Assembly (NCBI RefSeq): GCF_012524115.1
Contig: NZ_JAAZWB010000078.1
Span: 97,313-161,312 of the forward strand
DNA from: Bacillus sp. RO1
GTDB lineage: Bacteria > Bacillota > Bacilli > Bacillales > Bacillaceae_I
DNA: 64,000 nucleotides
Direction: 5' to 3'
The stretch's first letter is position 1; each line of letters opens with the position of its first letter. Made by a program: the position numbers and the translations under genes. The notes under the pieces are model-generated. The model was given only the letters and a program-made list of their open reading frames with translations. It searched no databases and was not told the DNA's origin. Shown piece after piece: positions 17,401 through 25,814 of the stretch.

Positions 17401-17574
17401 TTAGCCCTTTCTTTCAGTAGTTGAGCCGTTTCTTTCTTTCATCATTTCTAACTCAATTTGTTTCTCTTTCAAATCAATTTCTCTTAATTTTTCCTTATGT
17501 TTCAATCCATTCTTATGAGCATAATAAATTAGAGAAAATGCAACAATTAACGGTAACCATAGCCATTCCAACAT
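17401..17574 (-). CDS. 57-residue single-pass membrane protein
   Basis: Starts MLEWLWLPLIVAFSLIYYAH, one membrane helix, followed by a highly charged helical tail (KHKEKLREIDLKEKQIELEM...) with coiled-coil-like spacing. The ATG is preceded by AGAGGGGG at good spacing, which supports a real gene despite its size. The topology (short N-terminus, one helix, charged cytoplasmic helix) resembles PspB-like or small regulatory membrane proteins; no specific family is recognised. Confidence 0.7.
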   Translation of the reverse strand: MLEWLWLPLIVAFSLIYYAHKNGLKHKEKLREIDLKEKQIELEMMKERNGSTTERKG

Positions 17575-17747
17575 TATTCCCCCTCTTTTTCATTAACTAA
17601 TAATGTAATATCATTCATACCTGATTATTTCTGTTTTAGAATTGAATAACCCTTTCAGGTCCTTTGATCCACTTATTGGCGATCGCTGCCCAGCAGCTTA
17701 ATACCAATTATTTCAAACCTTTAACATTTACTCAAGATATTTTCCAT

Positions 17748-17778
17748 AAAAAAGAAGCTTACCATACTTTAGTAAGCG
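17748..17778 (-). terminator. Terminator downstream of the carbonic-anhydrase-like gene
   Basis: The minus strand reads CGCTTAC-TAAAGTATG-GTAAGC then TTCTTTTTT, an intrinsic terminator about 165 nt beyond the stop codon. The rest of the 17575-17943 spacer shows no gene. Confidence 0.65.
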
Positions 17779-17943
17779 TCCTTAACGTTTAGAAATCTAC
17801 ATCGGTAGTTTTCCAGTTATTATATTTATATAAACCTTAGCTCCCTGATCCTTAATGGTTTTTCATTATTTGAGCATCGAGGATGTCAAAGAGGGTGTTG
17901 ATGTAAATTTATCTATTGTTGTATATCTCAATTCTTCACTGAC

Positions 17944-18417
17944 TTAAGTTTGATAATTGTAGATTTCTTTATTAACAATATATCCATGTACTTTTATTGA
18001 GGTTGGGAGCAATGGGTGCTTTTTTATCAAATCAATATTATTTTGAACTGTACTCTCTACATTGCTTGACCCACTTAGCCATTTCATCACATCATTTGCT
18101 CCGACGGCTTTTATATAATTGAGAGTTTTAATCACATCTACATTGCCCCCTTCTTCTTCCATGAGAGCATAAAGATCTTCTGGATGAATGGAGAACCCTT
18201 TGTCATATTTATCCACAACAATATAAATATCTTCTATTTTCTCCATATAAACAGCCAATATTATATTCCTCATAAGAGAACTATAGCCTTGTGATATTTC
18301 TGCTCCATAGCTATTGATAATTATTAAGTCTTCTAGTTTTCTATTTGTAATGTCTTCAAAATATCTTTCAATCTCTCTGTCTAAACCTGTTAAAACTAGT
18401 GCTTTGGTATTCTCCAT
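17944..18417 (-). CDS. Beta-carbonic-anhydrase-like protein lacking zinc ligands
   Basis: 157 residues. The N-terminal half follows the beta-carbonic anhydrase pattern: ALVLTGLDREI where the enzyme has the C-x-D-x-R zinc site, LIIINSYGAEISQGY where it has VIRNAGG...D, LMRNIILAVYMEKIEDIYIVV for the following helix and strand, then KYDKG where it has H-x2-C. By this reading the zinc Cys, His and Cys are replaced (Gly, non-His, Lys) and the Asp-Arg dyad loses its Arg. The end (LPTSIKVHGYIVNKEIY) matches the enzyme's final strands. Catalysis is unlikely; a regulatory or structural partner of the adjacent SbtA-like permease (12-nt gap) is inferred. Confidence 0.68.
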   Translation of the reverse strand: MENTKALVLTGLDREIERYFEDITNRKLEDLIIINSYGAEISQGYSSLMRNIILAVYMEKIEDIYIVVDKYDKGFSIHPEDLYALMEEEGGNVDVIKTLNYIKAVGANDVMKWLSGSSNVESTVQNNIDLIKKHPLLPTSIKVHGYIVNKEIYNYQT

Positions 18418-18429
18418 AATAACTACCTC

Positions 18430-19437
18430 CTAATTAAGCAATTTTGCTATTTCATAATATAAGGGAATCCCAATAATTAAATTTAATGGGAATGTTACAC
18501 CTAACGATAATCCCAAATAAATAGAAGGATTTGCTTCTGGTACAGATGTTTTTAATGCGGCTGGCGCAGCGATGTATGAAGCACTCCCTGCTAAAACTCC
18601 CATCAATGTAGCTCCACCTAGTGATAACCCTGTGCCATTTCCAATAAAAACTCCTAAAGTTCCCAAAAACAAGGGAACAATTAAACCAAACAATAAAAGC
18701 TTTACTCCGTGCTGCCTAACTTCTGTTAATCGTTGTCCGGCTATTAGTCCCATATTTAATAAGAAAAGAATAAGGACACTATTATATAGATCCATAAACA
18801 GGGGTTTCACTATAGGAATTATTTCTTCCCCAAGAGCCAAGCCAATCATCAAGCTACCAAGTAAAAGCAAGATACTCTTACCAAAAAGGCTTTCCCTAAT
18901 AACTTCTTTATCAATCATTTTGGTGGATGCCGGCATAAACCCTATGCTTTGTGTGGGCACATTTAACGTCGTATTGTTTCTCTCCATTACTTTCATCAAA
19001 AAGATAGAAACCAAGATTGCAGGGCTTTCCATTAATACAACCATTGCATTCATAAACCCTTCATATTTCGTACCATTGCTATCGAGGAAGGAAACTGCAG
19101 CGCCATACGTAACAATACTAATAGAGCCATAGGTAGCTGCAAGACCAATAGAGTTTTTAATATCCATCTTCATAAAACGCATAATAAATAGGATGATAAA
19201 TGGAATCATACCCCCTAAAAGCAGCGTCGCTATAAGGGGTCTAATAACAGAATGAAGGGAGTATTGGGATAGTTCGATCCCTCCTTTAAGCCCAATGGCA
19301 ATTAGAAGGTAAATACTCAAACCTTCACTTAGTCCATTCGGAAACTTTAAATCGGATTTAAAGATTGCTGCTAAGAGTCCTAAAACAAAGAACAGGACTA
19401 CTGGTGATAATAAGTTTTGCACAATAATTTCGGACAT
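18430..19437 (-). CDS. SbtA-like sodium-dependent bicarbonate permease
   Basis: 335-residue membrane protein of the SbtA/DUF897 family (Na+-dependent bicarbonate transporter type). About ten hydrophobic segments arranged as two inverted halves: NLLSPVVLFFVLGLLAAIFKSDLKFP at the start, GLAATYGSISIVTYGAAVSFL in the first half, and GGATLMGVLAGSASYIAAPAA in the second. The last two resemble the family's substrate-binding signatures. I start at the ATG at 19437, with TAGGAGG upstream. It lies between an MpsC-like gene and a carbonic-anhydrase-like gene. A terminator-like hairpin in its leader suggests attenuation. Confidence 0.86.
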   Translation of the reverse strand: MSEIIVQNLLSPVVLFFVLGLLAAIFKSDLKFPNGLSEGLSIYLLIAIGLKGGIELSQYSLHSVIRPLIATLLLGGMIPFIILFIMRFMKMDIKNSIGLAATYGSISIVTYGAAVSFLDSNGTKYEGFMNAMVVLMESPAILVSIFLMKVMERNNTTLNVPTQSIGFMPASTKMIDKEVIRESLFGKSILLLLGSLMIGLALGEEIIPIVKPLFMDLYNSVLILFLLNMGLIAGQRLTEVRQHGVKLLLFGLIVPLFLGTLGVFIGNGTGLSLGGATLMGVLAGSASYIAAPAALKTSVPEANPSIYLGLSLGVTFPLNLIIGIPLYYEIAKLLN

Positions 19438-19466
19438 TGCAGGCTTACCTCCTACGTTTGATTCAA

Positions 19467-19531
19467 TAAAAAAAACCGACAAATCTAGAAAAATAGCCGT
19501 TTACAGCCTTTTTCCATCAATTCGTCGGTTT
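19467..19531 (-). terminator. Terminator-like hairpin in the leader of the SbtA-like gene
   Basis: The minus strand has AACCGACGAATT, about 35 nt of loop, then AGATTTGTCGGTT ending in T8. It lies about 30 nt before the start codon and 45 nt after the MpsC-like stop codon. It may terminate the upstream gene or act as an attenuator. An internal GGCTGTAAACGGCT could form an alternative stem. Confidence 0.65.
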
Positions 19532-19576
19532 ACTTCCAATTGTTAATAAACCCTTGGAAAGTCTCCCTAATTATTT

Positions 19577-19945
19577 TTATTTTTTCCCAACTAGCTCCTC
19601 GAAGTTACTAGCTAGCTTAAAGACCATGACTCGCTCTCCTGTCACAGTACTAATATCTGTATAAAAGCTTTTCGTATCTTCTCCGGTAATATTTTTAATA
19701 ATTTCTTTGAGACCTTCAACCCCAGACTCGACTAAATCCGAGCGGGTTCTTTTTATGGATATCATTCCTTCCTTCGTGCCACATATCGTTAACTCAGCGG
19801 GTGTTAGAACTCCCTTTAAATTTACTATAATCATATCGCGCAATATATCCGTTTTAACAGACACTGAGCCGCGTCCCAAATAGTCCTTTTCCCACTGTGT
19901 CAAGGCTTTGCTAATTTCTGATTCAATTGAACCTTTTGATTTCAT
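19577..19945 (-). CDS. MpsC-like (DUF2294) protein
   Basis: 122 residues from the ATG at 19945, which follows AGGGAGGAACACTT. The DUF2294/MpsC pattern is clear: SIESEISKALTQWEKDYLGRG, DMIIVNLKGVLTPAE, then RTRSDLVESGVEGLKEIIKNITG and FYTDISTVTGERVMVFKL. The family is named from the S. aureus MpsABC cation/bicarbonate system, and B. subtilis YbcI belongs to it next to a DabA homologue and a carbonic anhydrase. Here the partner is an SbtA-like permease instead. The longer frame to 20005 covers a terminator hairpin and is not used. Confidence 0.8.
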   Translation of the reverse strand: MKSKGSIESEISKALTQWEKDYLGRGSVSVKTDILRDMIIVNLKGVLTPAELTICGTKEGMISIKRTRSDLVESGVEGLKEIIKNITGEDTKSFYTDISTVTGERVMVFKLASNFEELVGKK

Positions 19946-19970
19946 AAGTGTTCCTCCCTTACATAACCAC

Positions 19971-20021
19971 AAAAAAAACGGTATACTTCTTAACAGTATT
20001 CCCACGTTAAGAAATATACCG
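19971..20021 (-). terminator. Strong hairpin with T-tract just upstream of the MpsC-like gene
   Basis: The minus strand reads CGGTATATTTCTTAA, an 13-nt loop, TTAAGAAGTATACCG, then T8. This 15-bp stem with one G-T pair ends 26 nt before the start codon. No gene lies directly upstream on this strand, so it is more likely an attenuator in the leader than an end-of-operon terminator. Confidence 0.7.
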
Positions 20022-20226
20022 ATTTATCTTGATCTCTTTCTAAATTTGAGCCAGAAAAATCTTTTTCACACAATCAATCCATTATTAACAGTGCGCTAAA
20101 GCATTCTAAAATCATCAGAAAGGATCCCAATCTGTCGGTTATTAACTTAAATAATACTTTACCTTTTATTATTTGGGATGTCAATCTCTAATTTCATTCC
20201 ACCTTTTCTTCTTAACTTGAAAGACA

Positions 20227-21699
20227 CTAATCCTCATCTAATAGTGACAAAACCCATTTTTTTATTTCTTTCATACGTAAATAGGATGGCTGTGAGTTAG
20301 TTCCTGTAACAACTAATGGAATCAATGAGTCTTGTTTATGAAGGCCGCCATGGCTTGCGCCTCCTACATGAGTGGGCGAGCCTTCACCGATGAACTCATA
20401 CCCCGGCTTCGCGCTGACAACGATAAAATCGCCTTGATGGGAATAAAGACTACTATAAAGTCTTTCGAGGGCATCAGGATAGTCCCCATAATGAAGTTTA
20501 TTGTCCCTTATTGTCAGATCCAGTAAATTTAAGTCTCCTTCGAGGTTCCATGATTGGTTATAGGAATCAATCAATGGTCCTCCCTTGCGGAAACGGAGTT
20601 CCCCTTCTGCTTTTCCGGCCTGAACTACTATGTAGGAACCATTCCTCCAAGCAATCACGTCAATTCGTTCCTCATTTTGCACGGTTTGAACAAGCTCTTC
20701 AATTGATAATTTTTGCTTATCTAATGTGTATATATAAGACATCCGTTCATTAACCGCCAACACTATTTGATTTTGAGGCTGATTTCCTTTTTTCAGCTTC
20801 ATAATGTCATATTCACCAAATAGCTTCCTTAAATCTATCAGAGCCTTTTTTCGGTTGGAATCAATCCATGCCTGCCCATTGTCCCCCATCGTTAACCATA
20901 TATTTTGATGGATGGCTTCTTCCCATGTATCATATACATTCAGCAGTTTCTGTAGATGGAGATCAACTTTTTCTATGCCTTGAATGTCCATGCGACCATG
21001 TTTGTGAACCCGCTGGTCCAGTTCGGGAAAGTAAACAATTGTAAATGCAGGTAATTGATCTGTTTTGATTAAATGGGTTAACTCTTGTATAGAAAAAGAA
21101 CTATTGAAGCCAAACCTCTGCCACAGCCGTTGAAAACGGAATGAACCACTTATATTTTTTAGCGAACCATATGTAAAAGCTGCTGGAGCAGATGTTGGTC
21201 GGTCTTTTTTAATTTTGGTAAACCAGGTTATTAATTTTGGCAATTTATAAAAATGGGGAGAATAGCCGCGATAAATAAGTGCATTTATGGAAGCCGACTT
21301 TTTACCTTTTTCCTCTATCTCCTCATGAATCGTTTTTACATCCTTGCTGATATGGGAGCCGTTCATGTTAAATAAAATATCTTCAAGTGACTGGCTTATA
21401 CCCAGCTTCCATAGTTCACGAATATGACTGCCATAATTCACGAGTCGATTTTCCTTGCTATCGAACCATACCAGTCCAGGTAGACAATGTTCATTGCAAT
21501 AGGTACCTGTTAGAATTGTTGTATCCACATTGACTGACATGGTTGGAAAAGGACTAACCACATTTGGAAAATACCTACCTTTTCCAATTAAAAATTTTAG
21601 AGCAGGTGCTCGATTACCTTTTATAGCTTCCTGCAAAGGTTGGTCCATTAAAGTATCGATAACAAGCATAATAATTGGCTTTGATTTAGATGACACCAT
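20227..21699 (-). CDS. Alkaline phosphatase superfamily (type I phosphodiesterase/nucleotide pyrophosphatase)
   Basis: About 490 residues, cytosolic. The N-terminal PIIMLVIDTLMDQPL holds the first metal ligand Asp. The nucleophile region is FPTMSVNVDTTILTGTYCNEHCLPG (Ser or Thr). FPELDQRVHKHG supplies the Asp/His metal ligands, TMGDNGQAW another pair, and GGASHGGLHKQDSLIPLVVTG the C-terminal His. The family is type I phosphodiesterase (PF01663). Several in-frame starts exist (21699, 21708, 21717); the first is used. Substrate unknown; an RNase J paralogue lies 55 nt upstream on the same strand. Confidence 0.82.
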   Translation of the reverse strand: MVSSKSKPIIMLVIDTLMDQPLQEAIKGNRAPALKFLIGKGRYFPNVVSPFPTMSVNVDTTILTGTYCNEHCLPGLVWFDSKENRLVNYGSHIRELWKLGISQSLEDILFNMNGSHISKDVKTIHEEIEEKGKKSASINALIYRGYSPHFYKLPKLITWFTKIKKDRPTSAPAAFTYGSLKNISGSFRFQRLWQRFGFNSSFSIQELTHLIKTDQLPAFTIVYFPELDQRVHKHGRMDIQGIEKVDLHLQKLLNVYDTWEEAIHQNIWLTMGDNGQAWIDSNRKKALIDLRKLFGEYDIMKLKKGNQPQNQIVLAVNERMSYIYTLDKQKLSIEELVQTVQNEERIDVIAWRNGSYIVVQAGKAEGELRFRKGGPLIDSYNQSWNLEGDLNLLDLTIRDNKLHYGDYPDALERLYSSLYSHQGDFIVVSAKPGYEFIGEGSPTHVGGASHGGLHKQDSLIPLVVTGTNSQPSYLRMKEIKKWVLSLLDED

Positions 21700-21754
21700 G
21701 TAAACCATCCTGTTCAATTATTTTAAGGAAGCGTAGGAACATACTCTCCATTTG

Positions 21755-23428
21755 TTAAACCTCAATAATTATAGGTAAGATCATCGGTTTCCTTTTCATT
21801 TGTTGAAACAAATATTGACCAACTGATTTTTTCATACTTTGTTTTATTATGTTCCATTGATTTTTGTCCTCTTTTTTCAAGTCGCTAACCGTTTTCTTGA
21901 TAAGACTTTTAACGTCTCTGAAGAGATCTTCGGAATCCCTTTGAAACACGAATCCTCGAGAAATGATGTCTGGGTCATGAATTAGCTTTGCTTCCCTTTT
22001 ACTCATTGTTAGTATAATTATAAGCATACCGTCTTCAGAGAGTTGTTTACGATCCCTTAAGACAATATCCCCAACATCACCGACTCCAAGTCCGTCAATA
22101 TAAGTATTTCCAGTAGGGATTTTGCGAGTTTGCCGGGCAAGTGAATTGGTAATATCGACAACATCACCATTATTCATAATGAACGTGTTTCCTTGCTCTA
22201 CTCCAACTGACTCAGCTAACAAGCGGTGATGGTATAGCATTCTATATTCACCGTGTATTGGGATAAAATATGTTGGTTTCATCAAGGTGAGCATCAGTTT
22301 TAAATCTTCTTGATAACCATGCCCAGAAACATGCATACCTGAAGAACTTCCCGTGCCATAAATTACTTTTGCCCCTAATGAAAGTAAATTGTCTACCACA
22401 CGTGTAACATTCCGCTCATTTCCAGGTATTGGACCCGCGGCAATGATAACTGTATCCTCCGGTAAGATTTCAACTCCACGGAAATTTCCAGTTGATAATC
22501 TAGAAAGGGCAGCTAATGGCTCTCCTTGACTCCCTGTACATAAGATAGCCACTTTTTCAGGGGCCAGTTCATTGATTTCATGTTGTTCTATCAACATACC
22601 ATCTGGTACTGTTAAATACCCTCTTTCCATGGCCACATCCACTACATTCACCATACTTCGTCCAAGCAGAGCAACTTTACGACGTGTTTTTTGAGCAGCA
22701 TCGACCACTTGCTGGATTCTATTGATATTGGACGCGAAGGTAGAAAGGATTACTTTCCGCTCCGCTTTCATGAAGGCTTCCTCAACATGCTTACCCACCA
22801 TTTGTTCCGATGGGGATAAACCTGGACGTTCTGCATTGGTACTTTCAGAGAGAAGAAGAAGTACTCCCTCCCTACCGATTTGGGCCATTTTATGAATATC
22901 AGAATGCTCATTGTTTGCAGGGGTTAAATCAAATTTGAAATCACCCGTATGTACTATTTTCCCCTCTGGTGTTTGAAACACTATCCCTAAGCAATCTGGA
23001 ATACTATGATTTACCTTAAAGAATTCCACACCTATATCATCAAATCGTAAGCTTGAATCAGAATCTATTTCTACAAGTTCCGTCTCCCTTAACAGCTTAT
23101 GCTCGCTTAATTTCAACTCTATTAATCCCAGCGTAAAACGTGTCGAGTATACAGGGACATTTATCTTTTTCAAAAAGAAGGGAATCCCTCCAATATGATC
23201 TTCATGGCCATGTGTAACAATTAGTGCCCTTATGTTTTCTTTATGTTCAAGCAAATAAGTTATATCCGGGACAATTAAATCTATCCCTAATAGACTTTCA
23301 TCTGGAAATTTATTGCCACAGTCTATAATTACTATATTTTCTCCATATTCAATAGCATACATATTTTTACCGATTTCATTAAGACCGCCTAAAGCGTAGA
23401 TGGATAATGCATTTGCCGTTGAACTCAT
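21755..23428 (-). CDS. Ribonuclease J family protein
   Basis: 557 residues from the ATG at 23428, which has GGAGGGG upstream. Metallo-beta-lactamase/beta-CASP RNase: HGHEDH at residues 73-78, NHSIPD and HTGDFKFD as further metal ligands, the beta-CASP segment ATFASNINRIQQV-like (STFASNINR), CTGSQGEP, and the late HVSGHG and IPIHGEYRM. The C-terminus KRKPMILPIIIEV matches that of RNase J1. It degrades or processes RNA with 5'-3' exo and endonuclease activity. Its neighbours (phosphodiesterase and coat-protein genes) are not those of housekeeping rnjA/rnjB, so this may be an additional paralogue. Confidence 0.92.
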   Translation of the reverse strand: MSSTANALSIYALGGLNEIGKNMYAIEYGENIVIIDCGNKFPDESLLGIDLIVPDITYLLEHKENIRALIVTHGHEDHIGGIPFFLKKINVPVYSTRFTLGLIELKLSEHKLLRETELVEIDSDSSLRFDDIGVEFFKVNHSIPDCLGIVFQTPEGKIVHTGDFKFDLTPANNEHSDIHKMAQIGREGVLLLLSESTNAERPGLSPSEQMVGKHVEEAFMKAERKVILSTFASNINRIQQVVDAAQKTRRKVALLGRSMVNVVDVAMERGYLTVPDGMLIEQHEINELAPEKVAILCTGSQGEPLAALSRLSTGNFRGVEILPEDTVIIAAGPIPGNERNVTRVVDNLLSLGAKVIYGTGSSSGMHVSGHGYQEDLKLMLTLMKPTYFIPIHGEYRMLYHHRLLAESVGVEQGNTFIMNNGDVVDITNSLARQTRKIPTGNTYIDGLGVGDVGDIVLRDRKQLSEDGMLIIILTMSKREAKLIHDPDIISRGFVFQRDSEDLFRDVKSLIKKTVSDLKKEDKNQWNIIKQSMKKSVGQYLFQQMKRKPMILPIIIEV

Positions 23429-23600
23429 GGTCCTTCCCCTCCACATTGTTTTTCAACAATAAAGTTTACAAACAGAGTAGATTTTATTCGTTAAAAAACA
23501 ATCTAATAAATTTAAATTTCTTAAATAATGGTTATTAAAGCACCCTGCTACTTCCTCATGAATAATCTTTTGTAGGGAGTAAAAAGGAGGCTATAAAAGA

Positions 23601-24113
23601 ATGAATTTACCAGCTGTTGACCTTGGAATTATGGCAGAACACTTAAGTACCCATGAAGGGGTCATTAATAGAATGAAAATGTATGATCATTCAGTACAAA
23701 ACCCCATGCTAAAGAAATTATTGGACTTGCATATTAAAACATTAAAGAACCATGCTGAAACTATGCTTGCTCTTATTGAACCTGATAGGACACAAGAAAT
23801 ACACTTACCTGAAATGGATACTATTGTCTGGGAAGGTGATTTTGGGGAGCTCGAGGAATATGAAAAAGATATAGCATTAGACTTAAGATCTACTGCAAAA
23901 CTTATGGGCAGTGATAATTTTAATTCGGCCTTAATGATGAAAGATTACAACGTAAAAAACATCCACCTAAAAATGTCCTATCAAGATGTAACTTTGCAGG
24001 TGATGTATGATCATTTAATAAAACTTGCTCAAGGGGAATTTATCCCAATAGTAAGTAAGGATATGCAACTATTAGTTCTAAACCACTATTACCATGTTTT
24101 AAATGAAAAATGA
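23601..24113 (+). CDS. CotF-like spore coat/ferritin-like protein
   Basis: 170 residues, all-helical. The N-terminal MAEHLSTHEGVINRMKMYDHSVQNPMLKKLL and the C-terminal NIHLKMSYQDVTLQVMYDHLI form the paired helices of the CotF/DUF-type spore coat family with ferritin-like packing. AAAAGGAGG precedes the ATG. Divergent from the RNase J gene, so the 170-nt spacer holds both promoters. Expected in the mother cell or coat during sporulation. Confidence 0.78.
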   Translation: MNLPAVDLGIMAEHLSTHEGVINRMKMYDHSVQNPMLKKLLDLHIKTLKNHAETMLALIEPDRTQEIHLPEMDTIVWEGDFGELEEYEKDIALDLRSTAKLMGSDNFNSALMMKDYNVKNIHLKMSYQDVTLQVMYDHLIKLAQGEFIPIVSKDMQLLVLNHYYHVLNEK

Positions 24114-24137
24114 AAAATATATGCGGATAAAACGTAG

Positions 24138-24170
24138 AAAGCGTTAATTCAACCTTGAATTAACGCTTCC
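24138..24170. terminator. Bidirectional terminator between cotF-like and tyrS genes
   Basis: Perfect inverted repeat AAGCGTTAATTCAA / TTGAATTAACGCTT with a 2-nt loop, between convergent genes. Confidence 0.8.
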
Positions 24171-24174
24171 TCGT

Positions 24175-25389
24175 TTATTTAATGAATTGAATAAACCTCT
24201 TTTTACCTATTTGCAATACCTCACCGTTAATTAGTACACGGTCTAATTCATCGATACTTAATTTTTCTTTGTTGAGTTGGACTCCGTTTTGCTTGACTAA
24301 GCGCATGAATTCGCTTTTGCTTTTCACTAGTCCTTTTTCCACTAATTGTGGAATGATGGCTAGGACTGTTTCGGCTCCGACTTCTATTAATAATTCTGGA
24401 ATGTCATCTGGTATTTCTTTTTTCCTAAAGGCAGTTTCATAGAATGCAATCGCTCTTTTAGTTTCTTCTTCTCCGCGGTATAGGCTTGTAATGATTGTAG
24501 CTAATTTAAGTTTAACATCTCTAGGATTTACTCCTTGTTCTAGTTGTTGTATCCAGGTTTGAATATCTTGCGGGTGTTCATCCGTCGCTAGTTCAAAGTA
24601 TTTGATTATGAGTTCGTCTGGTACCTCCATTACTTTTTTGAACATTACTTCAGCAGGTTCATTGACACCGATGTAGTTACCAAGGCTTTTACTCATTTTT
24701 TCTACTCCATCTAATCCTTCGAGAAGTGGCATGAAGATGGCGACTTGCTTTTCTAAGCCCCACTGTTTTTGGAGGGTGCGTCCCATAAGAATATTAAATG
24801 TTTGGTCTGTGCCACCTAGTTCAATATCAGCTTGGATTTCGACTGAATCAAATGCTTGCATTAATGGGTAGAAGAATTCATGAATTCCGATCGGCACTTG
24901 GTTGTTGTATCTTTTTTGAAAATCGTCTCGCTCTAATATTCTTGCTACGGATGTGGTGGCTGCTAGTTTGATGATTTCCTCAAAGCTCAGTTTACATAAC
25001 CACTCACTATTGAAACGGACCGTCGTTTTTTCTGCATCTAACACTTTAAAGATTTGCTCACAGTATGTTTGTGCGTTGAGTTTTACCTGCTCATCACTTA
25101 AGGCTTTCCGACCCTTTGCTTTTCCTGTCGGATCCCCGATACGCCCAGTGAAATCCCCAATGATAATGACGATTTTATGGCCCAGGTCTTGCATTTGTTT
25201 CATTTTCCTTAGAACCACTGCATGCCCCAAATGGATATCAGGTGCGGAAGGATCTAGTCCCAATTTTACTGTCAGAGGTGTCTTTGATTCAAAAGATTTC
25301 TCTAATTTTGCTAGTAACTCTTCTTTGTTTACAATTTCTTGTGCACCTTTCATGATGATGGTCAATTGTTCTTCTGGTTTAAGCAACAT
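24175..25389 (-). CDS. tyrS: Tyrosine--tRNA ligase (TyrZ-like)
   Basis: 404 residues from the ATG at 25389, preceded by AAGGAGATG. Class I TyrRS: HLGH at residues 53-56 in LGLDPSAPDIHLGHAVVL, the tyrosine-site segment VEIQADIELGGTDQTFN, KMSKS in GVEKMSKSLGNYIGV, and a C-terminal S4-like RNA-binding domain (LVEKGLVKSKSEFMRLVKQ). The HLGH form and MLLKPEEQL start match the TyrZ type rather than TyrS of B. subtilis. A Tyr T-box controls it. Confidence 0.94.
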   Translation of the reverse strand: MLLKPEEQLTIIMKGAQEIVNKEELLAKLEKSFESKTPLTVKLGLDPSAPDIHLGHAVVLRKMKQMQDLGHKIVIIIGDFTGRIGDPTGKAKGRKALSDEQVKLNAQTYCEQIFKVLDAEKTTVRFNSEWLCKLSFEEIIKLAATTSVARILERDDFQKRYNNQVPIGIHEFFYPLMQAFDSVEIQADIELGGTDQTFNILMGRTLQKQWGLEKQVAIFMPLLEGLDGVEKMSKSLGNYIGVNEPAEVMFKKVMEVPDELIIKYFELATDEHPQDIQTWIQQLEQGVNPRDVKLKLATIITSLYRGEEETKRAIAFYETAFRKKEIPDDIPELLIEVGAETVLAIIPQLVEKGLVKSKSEFMRLVKQNGVQLNKEKLSIDELDRVLINGEVLQIGKKRFIQFIK

Positions 25390-25446
25390 ACTAACATCTC
25401 CTTGGAATATTATTTCTAATATTGCAAGATCTATAAGAACCAAAGG

Positions 25447-25715
25447 AATAAAAAAATCGCCCTTTTGGATTAACCAAAAGGACGATTTATCTCGTGTTAC
25501 CACCTTTAATTCATAAGCAACTCACATTGCCTACCTTTGAAAGTACAGTCATATGACGATACTCCAGCACATGATTACGGGTGCTTCACCGGTGTAGCCT
25601 ACTCAGTCATTACTTTTCGGTACACAGCTCCAAGATGTATTCACAATCGTTCAACATGCACCTCTCATCAGCCGGTAACTTTCTGTCTGTTTACATGATT
25701 GCTACTCTTTCTTAT
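25447..25715 (-). promoter_or_regulatory. T-box leader (Tyr specifier) of tyrS
   Basis: The minus strand shows a stem I region ending in GTGAA-TAC-ATC followed by TTGGAGC, the T-box core AAAGGTGGTAACACGAGA, and a terminator AATCGTCCTTTTGG / CCAAAAGGGCGATT with T7. The TAC triplet is the tyrosine specifier, matching the gene. Confidence 0.94.
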
Positions 25716-25814
25716 CATAGCCTTTGTTCTTATACTCCGAAATGTTGAAAACAAATCTTCGTTATGCAGATATTACTAGTTATTTTATCTATTTATTTAC
25801 AAATGTCAATATAT

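Noticed and set aside
25390..25503. N-terminal extension of TyrRS
   Set aside because: It reads through the T-box terminator; the ATG at 25389 with AAGGAGATG and MLLKPEEQL matches the family start.
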